Origin: Synechococcus sp. CBW1004
Lineage (GTDB): Bacteria; Cyanobacteriota; Cyanobacteriia; PCC-6307; Cyanobiaceae
NCBI RefSeq assembly: GCF_015840715.1
Contig: NZ_CP060397.1
Location: 1,880,686-1,944,685 of the forward strand
Length of the DNA: 64,000 bases
Direction of reading: 5' to 3'
The position numbers were made by a program, and so were the translations under genes. Shown here one piece after another: positions 10,084 to 17,970 of this stretch. Below the pieces are notes generated by a model. It saw only the letters and a list, made by a program, of their open reading frames with translations, made no database searches and was not told where the DNA came from. The first letter of the stretch is position 1. Each line of letters starts with the position of its first letter.

Positions 10084-11556
10084 ATGGCCACCGGCACCCC
10101 CCTGGCCTTCCTCCCGCCGCGGCTCGATCGGCGCGTGCTGGCGGCGGCGCGGTTGCTCATGCCCCTGTGGCTGCGACGCAGCGGCATCGAGGCGGTGCGC
10201 GTGGAGGGGCTTGAGCGGCTCTCGGAGCAGATGCATGCCTTCCAGGAGGGCCGCAGCCGCCTGCTGCTCGCCTTTCGCCATCCCACCGTTCAGGATCCGG
10301 CGGTGCTGGCGCAGCTGCTCTGGCACGACCTGCCGCGCGCCGACCGGTTTCGCCCTCGGCCCCATGCCCAGTTCCTCTACGACCGCGGCATTCCGCTGTG
10401 GGCCGGCGAGGCGGCCGGCTGGATGCTGTCGCACCTGGGGGGCTGCTCGATCCAGAGGGGGGGCCTCGATCTGCCGGCGCTGCGCACCGCCCGCTCGCTG
10501 CTGCTCGATGGTCCCTATCCGTTCGCCGTGGCGCCGGAGGGAGCCACCAACGGCCACAACGAGGTGGTGAGCCCCCTGGAGCCGGGCGTGGCGCAGCTGG
10601 CCCTCTGGACCGCCGACGATCTGGCCCGCGCCGGCCGCAGCGAGCGGATGGTGGTGCTGCCGCTGGGTCTGCAGTACGGCTTCACCCGGCCCGTGTGGCC
10701 GGCGATCGAGGCGCTGCTCAGCGATCTCGAGCGCGATGCCGGTCTGCAGGCGGGCGACCATGGCCTGGCGCCCGAGCGGCTCTACAGGCGAATGCTGGCC
10801 CTGGCGGAGCGGATCCTCAGCTGTATGGAGGCGTTCTACCGCGATGCGTACTACCAGCCCCTGCCTGTCGCGGTCGATGGCGAGGCGGAGCTGGATCCCA
10901 ACCGGCGGCTCAGCGTGCGGCTGGCAAGGCTGCTGGACGCCGCGCTGCAGGTGGTGGAGCAGGCTCTGGCGGTGGAGCCCCACGGCGACCTGGGCGCCCG
11001 CTGCCGGCGGATCGAGCAGGCCGGCTGGGAGCGCCTCTATCCCGGCGGCAATGGGGTGACACCGGCCGGGCAGCGCCACAGCGGCCGGCTCCGGGCCGCC
11101 GATGCCAAGGCCCCCGATGCCAAGGTCCCCGCAGCTCAGGCCACCGATGTCCACGCCGCAGCCGGCCCGTGCCCCCTCGAGCAGGGCCTGGCGCAGCGGC
11201 TGGCCCAGGAGACCGCCGAACGGCTCTGGCACATGCGCCTGGTGGAGTCATTCGTGGCGGTGAGCGGCCGCTACGTGCGGGAGCGGCCCAGCCAGGAGCG
11301 CTTCGCCGACACGCTGCTGATCCTGTGGGACACCCTCTGCCGGATCAAGGGCGGCGATCCCGAGAGGCGGCCGCGGCTGGGCCCCCGCCGGGCCCTGGTG
11401 CGTGTGGGCCAGCCCCTGGGGATGGACCCCTGGCTGGTGGCCTATCGGAGCAACCGCCGCCGCGCCGTGGCCGACCTCACCACGGAGCTGCAGCGGCAGC
11501 TGGAGGGGCTGATCGTGCCCTCGGAGGCACCGGGGGGAGGGGCGCTGAACCCCTGA
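10084..11556 (+). CDS. PlsC-type 1-acyl-glycerol-3-phosphate acyltransferase-like protein
   Basis: 490 aa. The acyltransferase HX4D catalytic box is seen as FRHPTVQDP at about residue 66. The acyl-acceptor PEGxTN-type motif appears as APEGATNGHNEV at about 155. It should transfer an acyl group to a lysophospholipid or related acceptor at the membrane. It is longer than ordinary PlsC (about 250 aa). The C-terminal half (about 230-490) is Ala/Arg-rich and unassigned, with an insert of repeated 'DAKxP' units around 340-350. ATG 10084 (MATGTPLAFLPP) is preferred; ATG 10039 is in frame. It is divergent from the DUF4239-like gene. The domain is solid, the substrate unknown. Confidence 0.8.
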   Translation: MATGTPLAFLPPRLDRRVLAAARLLMPLWLRRSGIEAVRVEGLERLSEQMHAFQEGRSRLLLAFRHPTVQDPAVLAQLLWHDLPRADRFRPRPHAQFLYDRGIPLWAGEAAGWMLSHLGGCSIQRGGLDLPALRTARSLLLDGPYPFAVAPEGATNGHNEVVSPLEPGVAQLALWTADDLARAGRSERMVVLPLGLQYGFTRPVWPAIEALLSDLERDAGLQAGDHGLAPERLYRRMLALAERILSCMEAFYRDAYYQPLPVAVDGEAELDPNRRLSVRLARLLDAALQVVEQALAVEPHGDLGARCRRIEQAGWERLYPGGNGVTPAGQRHSGRLRAADAKAPDAKVPAAQATDVHAAAGPCPLEQGLAQRLAQETAERLWHMRLVESFVAVSGRYVRERPSQERFADTLLILWDTLCRIKGGDPERRPRLGPRRALVRVGQPLGMDPWLVAYRSNRRRAVADLTTELQRQLEGLIVPSEAPGGGALNP

Positions 11557-11567
11557 AGCGGCGCGCC

Positions 11568-12200
11568 TCAGCCCGCCGCCAGGCGCCTGAGGTAATCCGC
11601 GCGGCTGCCGGCGTTGATCCAGCCGGTGGCGATCGTCTTGCTGTGCTCCTGGCTCACCCGGCCGCGGTGGATGTGCGACAGGCCGGCCGGGAAGAGGACG
11701 AGCTTGCCCCGCTCGGCCTCTTCGTGGTGCTGTTGCCAGTGGAACTCGGTGCCCCCGTCCGGCAGGGAATTGCAGTACAGGATCCAGGCCAGCACCCGAT
11801 GGACCGGTTCCGTCGCCTCGTCTGAGATCGTCCAGTCGCAGTGCCAGCGCCGGAAGCCCTCGCCCGGGGCGTAGCGCTGGAGGTTGAAGATCGGATTCAC
11901 GAACAGCTGCTGCTCCGGGCTGCAGTCACGCAGCAGGGGCCGCTCCTGCAGGTAGCGCTCGAGCGCCGCGCTCACGCCCCGCAGGATCACCTCAGCCAGA
12001 GCGAAGGCCTCCGGATCGGAGCGGTCGAGGGCCACCAGGCTGATGTCAGTGGACACCTTGGCGGGTTCGGCGTCGGGGCCATCCCCGGCGCCGAAGGCCA
12101 CGCCGGGCCGCTGCAGGTCGCTGCGGCGATCGAAGAAGGCCATCACCCCGTCGGCGAGGGCTTCGAAGCCGGCGTTGCGGTAGCGGGCGATCAGCTGCAC
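11568..12200 (-). CDS. Prolyl-4-hydroxylase-type 2OG-Fe(II) oxygenase
   Basis: 210 aa. The 2OG-Fe(II) oxygenase triad is visible: RRWHCDWT gives the HxD pair, HIHRG the distal histidine, and KTIATGWI the basic 2-oxoglutarate ligand. FPAGLSHIHRG and LPDGGTEFHW match the P4Hc/2OG-FeII_Oxy_3 fold. The likely start is GTG 12200, with a strong Shine-Dalgarno (GGAGG) just upstream. It overlaps the TGA of the preceding gene by about 10 bp, suggesting translational coupling. It converges with the acyltransferase gene, with only 11 bp between them. The substrate may be a protein or small molecule. Confidence 0.8.
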   Translation of the reverse strand: MQLIARYRNAGFEALADGVMAFFDRRSDLQRPGVAFGAGDGPDAEPAKVSTDISLVALDRSDPEAFALAEVILRGVSAALERYLQERPLLRDCSPEQQLFVNPIFNLQRYAPGEGFRRWHCDWTISDEATEPVHRVLAWILYCNSLPDGGTEFHWQQHHEEAERGKLVLFPAGLSHIHRGRVSQEHSKTIATGWINAGSRADYLRRLAAG

Positions 12201-12640
12201 GGGGCCTCCTGCCAGGGGATGGCGGTCAGGGCTTCCAGTGTCTGCCAGCACTCGGGAGCGGCCAGTCGCGGTGTCAGCTCGCAGCGCTCCAGCGCCTGGC
12301 TCACCCGGGCGGGGTCCAGCGGTCCGGTGCCGTCGGCCTGCAGCGGCTGCACCAGCACCTGTGACTCCGCCGGATCGGCCAGCACCTGCAGGCCCAGATC
12401 CTCCAGCTCCCGGCTGAAGAACAGGCGGCGCATCCGCTGGCTCAGGGCCGGCCCCAGGGCCTGGGCGAAGGCCTCCAGCGAGGCCGGATCACTGCCGCAG
12501 CCGCAGTTGAGCGCCAGCCAGATCAGCAGCTTCGCCCAGCTCTCGGCGCTCCAGGCGGGTGGAAAGCTGTCGCGGTGGGCGCGCACCAGCTCGGCCAGGG
12601 CGAAATCGACGAGGGTGGCCTGAAGAGCGGAGGCTGACAT
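12191..12640 (-). CDS. Conserved-type hypothetical protein, coupled to the oxygenase
   Basis: 149 aa, starting MSASALQATLVDFALAEL at ATG 12640. The frame is open far upstream to 13207, but that part is antisense to the 84-aa gene and is compositionally unlike a protein. The product is mainly helical, with a CGCGS segment and a C-terminal half that alternates acidic and hydrophobic residues. No family or catalytic motif is recognised. Its stop codon overlaps the start of the downstream oxygenase gene, so the two probably act together or are at least co-expressed. It is divergent from the gene at 12713, with a 72-bp shared promoter region. Confidence 0.6.
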   Translation of the reverse strand: MSASALQATLVDFALAELVRAHRDSFPPAWSAESWAKLLIWLALNCGCGSDPASLEAFAQALGPALSQRMRRLFFSRELEDLGLQVLADPAESQVLVQPLQADGTGPLDPARVSQALERCELTPRLAAPECWQTLEALTAIPWQEAPCS

Positions 12641-12712
12641 GGGGACGCGCGCACCTGCCGTGGGGGCCGGCAACGGGCAAACTGCAGGGGCATCCTCCCG
12701 GAGAGTGGCCCG

Positions 12713-12967
12713 ATGGCCCTGGATCTGAACGACCCGGAGCTCGAGTTCAGCGACCTTGTCACCGCGTACCAGAGCTGGGTGATGGCGGTGATCAATGACG
12801 AGAAGCTCGGTGGCGACAAGCTGCTCACCGACGAGATCGCCGATGACGCCTTCCAGGCGATGCGCTTCCTGCCGGATGTGGTGACCAGCGCCATCGAGAC
12901 CACCCTGGCCCGCGTCTACGACGTTGATCCCGATGAGCTCTCCGAGTTGCTCTACCCGGAGGAATAG
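12713..12967 (+). CDS. Small acidic cyanobacterial-type conserved protein
   Basis: 84 aa, starting MALDLNDPELEFSDLVTAY and ending ELSELLYPEE. It is strongly acidic and helical with no signal peptide. From memory it resembles a short protein common in cyanobacteria, but I cannot name a function. ATG 12713 follows a CCCGGAGAG stretch that could serve as ribosome-binding site. It is encoded alone, divergent from the 149-aa gene. Confidence 0.75.
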   Translation: MALDLNDPELEFSDLVTAYQSWVMAVINDEKLGGDKLLTDEIADDAFQAMRFLPDVVTSAIETTLARVYDVDPDELSELLYPEE

Positions 12968-13251
12968 ATCCTCCCGGCCGCATCGCCTCACGTCGATGGG
13001 GGCAACGCTGTCCCGGCCCAGGCTCCTGGCTTGCACCCCGCCCCACAGCGTGGCCGGCGGATGACAGGTTCCCGGCTCTGGCGTGGCCGGCGATGATCGC
13101 CCGTGTGTTGCGCGAGCAGGTGCTGCGACGTCTTCGAGGAGACCGGGGGCGGTGGCCCGGAAGCCGCGGTGGCGTCGTCTGCTGCCCGGATCGGCCTGGC
13201 GCCTCACCGGCTGAGCCGCAGTCTGCGGATCGATCCCCGAGGACGGTGGAG

Positions 13252-14541
13252 GTGCCGGTCAGCGCTGTTCGCCTGCGGCAGCGCCCGGTGGCCTGCGGCA
13301 CCCGTCGATGGCGCCGCGGCCTGGGGGGCCTGCTCGCTTCGGTTGCGCTGCTCGGCCTGTCCGGTTGCACGCAGGGGTTCCCCCAGCGTCCCCTCGTGCT
13401 TTACGTGGCGGTCAGCACTCCGGGCGAGGAGCCCATCACCCGTGAGCTGTCGTACACCTTCCAGTCCCGCTTCCAGCAGCTGGTGCAGGGCTTCCGCCGT
13501 CTGCATCCCAATGTGCGGGTGCAGGTCTCCCTCTACCCGGAGGAGCAGTTGCAGCGCCAGATCCGCCGGCGCACCCGCAGCGGCCTCGGGCCGGATCTGA
13601 TCGTCACCTCGGCCAATCTTTCCAGTGCCCTGCTGGCCGCCGGCCTCACCCAGCCGATGCCGTTGGACCGGGCCGAGACCGAGGCGATCGATCGCTCCCT
13701 GCTGCGCCGTGTCGCCACACCGGAGGGTCGGTTGGCGGCGTTGCCACTGGTGCTGAATGCCCAGCTGGCCTGCTTCGACCGGCGCCGGGTGCCGCAGCCA
13801 CCGGCCGATGTGCGACAGCTGCTGCAGCTCAGCTCCGAAGGGGTGCGGGTGGGCATGGCGCTGCAGCTGCGCAGCCTGGTCTGGACCGCCGGCAGCCTCG
13901 GAGCGGTGCCGGCGCTGCAGGCCGCGGCCCAGGGCCGGGCTCCGGATGCGGCCCAGCGCCAGGGCCTGCTCAACTGGCTGCGCTGGCTGCAGAGCGCCAA
14001 TGTTCAGAAGGATGTGACCTTCATGGAGGAGGAGGCCACGCTGCGCGAGGGCCTGCGCCGCGGCCGCTTCGACTGGATCAGCTGCGGCAGCTCCAATCTG
14101 CCGGTGCTGCAGCGGGCCCTGGGTGACAACTTCGGGGTTTCGACGCTGCCCGATGGCGAGACCTCCCGGGCCACGCCGGTGAACCCGCTGCGCGTGCTGG
14201 CCCTGGGGCGCAATTCCAGTGGCGAACAGCGCCAGATGGCGATCGCCCTGAGCCGCTACAGCCTGCGGCCGCTGGTGCAGCGCAGCTTCACCCTGGAGAA
14301 CCTGGTGTTCCTGCCGGTGAACCGCCGCCTGAGCCTGCCGGTGCAGAGTTCGCGACAGCTGGCCACCCTCGTGGCCGCCCGGCGCCAGGGTGAGGCGGTG
14401 GGCGACCTGCTGGCCCGCCTGCACAGTGCCGATCCGCGCGTGGTGCAGCTGGAGCAGGTGATCGTGGCGCTCGTGTTCGGCGTGATCGAACCGGAGCAGG
14501 CCCTTCAGGACAGCCTGCGCATTCTGGGCGGACGCCGATGA
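13252..14541 (+). CDS. Lipoprotein solute-binding protein (family 1 type)
   Basis: About 429 aa. An Arg-rich start and hydrophobic stretch (GGLLASVALLGLSGC) end in a lipobox whose Cys would be lipidated, so the protein is exported and membrane-anchored. The rest looks like a bacterial extracellular solute-binding protein: PDLIVTSANLSSALLAAGL, AALPLVLNAQLACFDRRRV and a late LENLVFLPVNRRL. Such proteins usually feed sugars to ABC importers, but no permease or ATPase gene is adjacent. No ATG is suitable: GTG 13252 follows GAGGA by about 8 bases and is preferred to GTG 13246 or the far upstream 13093. The 3' end overlaps the MscS gene by 4 bp (ATGA), so the two are translationally coupled. Confidence 0.75.
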   Translation: MPVSAVRLRQRPVACGTRRWRRGLGGLLASVALLGLSGCTQGFPQRPLVLYVAVSTPGEEPITRELSYTFQSRFQQLVQGFRRLHPNVRVQVSLYPEEQLQRQIRRRTRSGLGPDLIVTSANLSSALLAAGLTQPMPLDRAETEAIDRSLLRRVATPEGRLAALPLVLNAQLACFDRRRVPQPPADVRQLLQLSSEGVRVGMALQLRSLVWTAGSLGAVPALQAAAQGRAPDAAQRQGLLNWLRWLQSANVQKDVTFMEEEATLREGLRRGRFDWISCGSSNLPVLQRALGDNFGVSTLPDGETSRATPVNPLRVLALGRNSSGEQRQMAIALSRYSLRPLVQRSFTLENLVFLPVNRRLSLPVQSSRQLATLVAARRQGEAVGDLLARLHSADPRVVQLEQVIVALVFGVIEPEQALQDSLRILGGRR

Positions 14542-15812
14542 ATGAACTGCTGCTGGAGATCGCCGGCTGGCTGGGCTACCTGGAGCGGGGGCCGGTGCAG
14601 CTGCAGTTGCTGGTGCTCCTGGCCGTGCGCCTGCTGCCCCAGCTGCCCGTCCTGCACCGCCGCCTGCAGGGCTGGCCCAAGGCACTGCGGCCCCTGCCGG
14701 GCATCGCCCTCGCCCTTCTGATCAGCCTTCCCCTCGCGGCGGCCGGGGTGCCGATGGGGCTGCTGCGCTTCCTCACCCTGCTGTGGCTGGGTTGGGTGGC
14801 GCTCGGCTGGCTGCAGCAGGCGCTGCCTCGCTGGCTGTCGGCCGATCAGGTGCATGGCCTGATGAGTCGCCTGGTGCGTCCGGGCTATCTGGTGCTGGCG
14901 TTGCTGGCGCTGATCAACCGGCTGGACAGCGTCCAGGACGTGGCGGTGATCGCCGTGGGGCGGCTGTTCAGCGTGGAGATCAACCTCGGCAAGGTCCTCT
15001 CCGCGCTGGTGGTGCTCTATCTGCTGATGGTGGGTTCGGGTCCGCCGTCGGCCCTGGTGGCCTGGGTGCTGCAGCGGCTGATCGGCTTCAGTGAAGGCAG
15101 CCGCAAGGCCCTGGAGCTGATCCTCCGCTACGCCATGGTGGGTCTCGGCATCGCCGCGGTGGGGTATCACCTCGGCTTCAACAGCACCGCGCTGCTGGCG
15201 GTCGCCGGGGGGCTCTCGGTGGGGCTCGGCTTCGGCATCAAGGAGGTGTTCTCCAATTTCGTCAGCGGCCTGTGGCTGCTGTTCGAGGGATCGGTGCGGC
15301 CGGGCGAGGTGCTGATGATCGACGGCGATCCCTGCGAGGTGCGGCGCCTGGGCCTGCGGGCCACCCTGCTCTGGCGCGACCGCGACAACGCCGAGCTGCT
15401 GATCCCCAACCAGACGTTCTTCACCGACACGGCCACCACCTACACGGCCACCGATCGGCTGCGGCGCAGCCAGGTGAGTGTGGGGGCGGCCTACCGCCAC
15501 GATCCGGCCCGGGTGATCGCCCTGCTGGAGGCCACCGCCCTGACGGTGCCGCGGGTGCTCCGCCGGCCGGCGCCCAAGGCGCTGCTGCTCAGCTATGGCG
15601 ACTCCGCGATCAACTACGCGCTGCGCTTCTGGATCGCCAACCCGATGGACAATGTCGGCATCTGCAGCGAGGTGAACCAGGCGATCTGGACGGCCTTCGC
15701 CGAGCAGGGGATCGAGATTCCCTTCCCGCAGCAGGTGCAGCACCGTCCGGGGGCGCAGCCTCCCTCGCCAGAGCGCTCACCACGCCAGGAGTTGCCGGGG
15801 CCGCCGCTCTGA
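14538..15812 (+). CDS. MscS-family mechanosensitive channel
   Basis: 424 aa with several hydrophobic segments in the first 180 residues. The family's pore helix and beta domain follow: the Gly/Ala-rich VAGGLSVGLGFGIKEVFSNFVSG at about 213-235, then LLFEGSVRPGEVLMIDG and LLIPNQTFF. It opens under membrane tension to release solutes on osmotic downshock. The ATG lies within the stop of the preceding lipoprotein gene (ATGA), so a joint osmotic or solute-sensing role is possible but unproven. The C-terminus is Pro/Arg-rich and probably unstructured. Confidence 0.93.
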   Translation: MNELLLEIAGWLGYLERGPVQLQLLVLLAVRLLPQLPVLHRRLQGWPKALRPLPGIALALLISLPLAAAGVPMGLLRFLTLLWLGWVALGWLQQALPRWLSADQVHGLMSRLVRPGYLVLALLALINRLDSVQDVAVIAVGRLFSVEINLGKVLSALVVLYLLMVGSGPPSALVAWVLQRLIGFSEGSRKALELILRYAMVGLGIAAVGYHLGFNSTALLAVAGGLSVGLGFGIKEVFSNFVSGLWLLFEGSVRPGEVLMIDGDPCEVRRLGLRATLLWRDRDNAELLIPNQTFFTDTATTYTATDRLRRSQVSVGAAYRHDPARVIALLEATALTVPRVLRRPAPKALLLSYGDSAINYALRFWIANPMDNVGICSEVNQAIWTAFAEQGIEIPFPQQVQHRPGAQPPSPERSPRQELPGPPL

Positions 15813-15863
15813 AGGCAGCACCATCCTCCCTGCGGTGGTGTCCTCGCCTGCCCCAGTGGGGCT

Positions 15864-16058
15864 TCAGCTCCAGTCCTGCTGCAGCACCTGGCAGGCCTGG
15901 GCATCCACCTCGCAGAGCCGCTGCAGGATCAGCTGCACATCGTTCTGCTTCAGTTCGCCGTCGGCTTCCCAGGCCAGACAGGTGCGTCCGAGGCAGATTC
16001 CGTCGCCCGGCGTCAGCGGTTGCGGATGATCAGCGTGGTGGGGCGCGGCAGGTGCCAT
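15864..16058 (-). CDS. Small hypothetical protein
   Basis: 64 aa from ATG 16058 (MAPAAPHHADH). The C-terminal two thirds are plausible protein: a GDGICLGRTCLAWEADGEL segment with two Cys, then a helix LILQRLCEVDAQACQVL. The four Cys could bind metal or form disulfides. A longer frame to 16214 exists but is Arg/Pro-rich. No family is recognised. It is convergent with the MscS gene. Confidence 0.45.
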   Translation of the reverse strand: MAPAAPHHADHPQPLTPGDGICLGRTCLAWEADGELKQNDVQLILQRLCEVDAQACQVLQQDWS

Positions 16059-16259
16059 GGCGCCGCCCTCCGATTCGGTGTTGGAATCAGCATAATCACC
16101 CTGCCGCTCCTTGCCAGGGGGCTTCGCTGGCATCCATCCGGTGCTGTTTCGGCGCTGCAGCCGTTCCCGGGACGGAGTGCAGGGGGCGGGAAGCAGCCGA
16201 ACCCTGGGCTCCACCGCTGGCCGGTTGCCACCTGAGCTGCGGCAGGGTCCGGCAGGGGC

Positions 16260-17276
16260 TCAGCCGTAGTGGTTGGGCACGAAGAACTGCTCGTTGAGGG
16301 GCGGGCGCTGGTAGTCGCCCCCGCCCTTGCGGGGCGGCAGCTCGATCGCCTCCGGGGTCATGTCCTCGTAGGGCACCTTGCTGAGGACGTGGCGGATGCA
16401 GTTGAGACGGGCGCGGCGCTTGTCATCCGCCTCCACCGTGAACCAGGGCGCCTCCGGGATGTTGGTGTGGGCGAACATCTCATCCTTGGCCTTGGAGAAC
16501 TCCACCCAGCGATCGCGCGATTCGAGATCCATCGGGCTGAGCTTCCAGCGGCGGGCCGGATCCTCCAGGCGTGAGCGGAAACGGGCCTCCTGCTCCTCGT
16601 CGCTCACCGAGAACCAGTACTTGATCAGGGTGATGCCGCTGCGCACCAGCATCCGCTCGAATTCAGGGCAGGAGAGCATGAACTCCTTCACCTGTGCCTC
16701 TGCGCAGAAGCCCATCACCTTTTCGACACCGGCGCGGTTGTACCAGCTGCGATCGAACACCACGATCTCCCCGGCGGAGGGGAAGTGCTCCACGTAGCGC
16801 TGGAAGTACCACTGCGTCTTCTGCTGGTCGGAGGGGGTGCCGAGGGCGACCACGTTGCAGCCGCGGGGATTGAGTGGTTCGGTGAGGCGTTTGATCGTGC
16901 CGCCCTTCCCCGCGGCGTCGCGGCCCTCGAACACCAGGATCAGGCGGTAACCGACATGCTTGATCCAGTACTGCATCTTCACCAGCTCCACCTGCAGGCG
17001 GGCCAGCTCCTTTTCGTAGAACTTGCGATCCAGCTTGCCGCAGCCGTTGTCGACATAGCCCTCGAGATCATCCAGGATCGGAGAGGGGTGATAGCGGTCG
17101 TGTTGCACGCTGCAGGGATTGAGCAGTCGGCGAGCGTGTTTCTTGTGCTTTTTCTTCTTGTCTTTCTTCTTCTCTTTCTTCAGCGTGGCGTGCGGTGGCA
17201 GCGACCCGCTGTCCGGCCGGCCCTGCAGTGGGCCGGCCGGAGCTCCAGTGGGCGTCGCGTCGTCGGAATGGCTCAT
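16260..17276 (-). CDS. ppk2: Polyphosphate kinase 2 (PPK2) family protein
   Basis: 338 aa. PPK2 enzymes move phosphate between polyphosphate and nucleotides. Walker A is GRDAAGKGG at about residues 118-126 and the Walker B/lid signature DRSWYNRAGVEKVMGF starts at about 175. Further family marks are PSDQQKTQWYFQRYVEH and the lid arginine region RRWKLSPMDLESR. A Lys-rich N-terminal tract (KKEKKKDKKKKHKKHARR, about 32-49) precedes the catalytic domain and may bind polyphosphate. ATG 17276 is chosen over the frame to 17345. It is a single-domain enzyme; whether it works on ADP, GDP or AMP cannot be read from the sequence alone. Confidence 0.93.
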   Translation of the reverse strand: MSHSDDATPTGAPAGPLQGRPDSGSLPPHATLKKEKKKDKKKKHKKHARRLLNPCSVQHDRYHPSPILDDLEGYVDNGCGKLDRKFYEKELARLQVELVKMQYWIKHVGYRLILVFEGRDAAGKGGTIKRLTEPLNPRGCNVVALGTPSDQQKTQWYFQRYVEHFPSAGEIVVFDRSWYNRAGVEKVMGFCAEAQVKEFMLSCPEFERMLVRSGITLIKYWFSVSDEEQEARFRSRLEDPARRWKLSPMDLESRDRWVEFSKAKDEMFAHTNIPEAPWFTVEADDKRRARLNCIRHVLSKVPYEDMTPEAIELPPRKGGGDYQRPPLNEQFFVPNHYG

Positions 17277-17970
17277 GCCCCTGCTGCGGATGGCTTGTCT
17301 CCGGGCTAGACCCGGGGTCCGACACTGAACGGCAGCCCCTGTCACCAGGGACGGAAATGCTGGATTTTTTTAATGAAGCTGCGTCACGGTTGTCTGCCGG
17401 GCCTGTCGTCGCCGAGGGGTGCCGCGCGGGCCCTGGCCGGGGGAGGCGGCTGCCGCTGGCTCCCAGCTGGTTCCCATGAGGCCTGGATCGCCCTGGTCTG
17501 ACGAGACCGGCTGACCGCGCGAGCATCGCGCCCGGGGCGGGACGCGCGGTGGCGCACGGTTCGGCATGGCACCGGCGCGGGGATTGCCGTTCTGATTCAG
17601 GGTTGCCGGATCCGAGTGACGCGATCCGGCGCTCGCCTTGAGGGAAGCCTCGCAGGGTTGCTCCACGGCCTGTGGACTCTCCCCCTTGGTCTGCTGAGCG
17701 CCCGCTTGGTTGCCGCGCCTCTGCTCGCCTGGCTTTGTGAGGGGTGATGGTTCACCGGCTTGCAGACGATTGACCGGCCTCAGGTGGTTCTGGCCGCGGC
17801 CCGGAGGCGTCGACGCGCTCGCGGATGCAGCCGCATGAGCCGTGGCCGGAGGAAGGCCTGCAGGCCTGAAGGCGAGGGGGGGGTGGCGTTAAGCCGTGCT
17901 AAGTGTGAGGGTTGGTCAGTTGCGCCTGCGTAGCCTGGATTGTGTGGCCGAAGGTGTGAACCCTGGATCG
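17277..17970. other. Long intergenic region upstream of ppk2 and the PAS-GGDEF-EAL gene
   Basis: About 690 bp between divergent genes. A run of seven T's at about 17364-17370 in an A+T-richer patch could belong to a promoter. The remainder is GC-rich with no convincing protein. It probably holds both promoters, and a small RNA cannot be excluded. Confidence 0.35.
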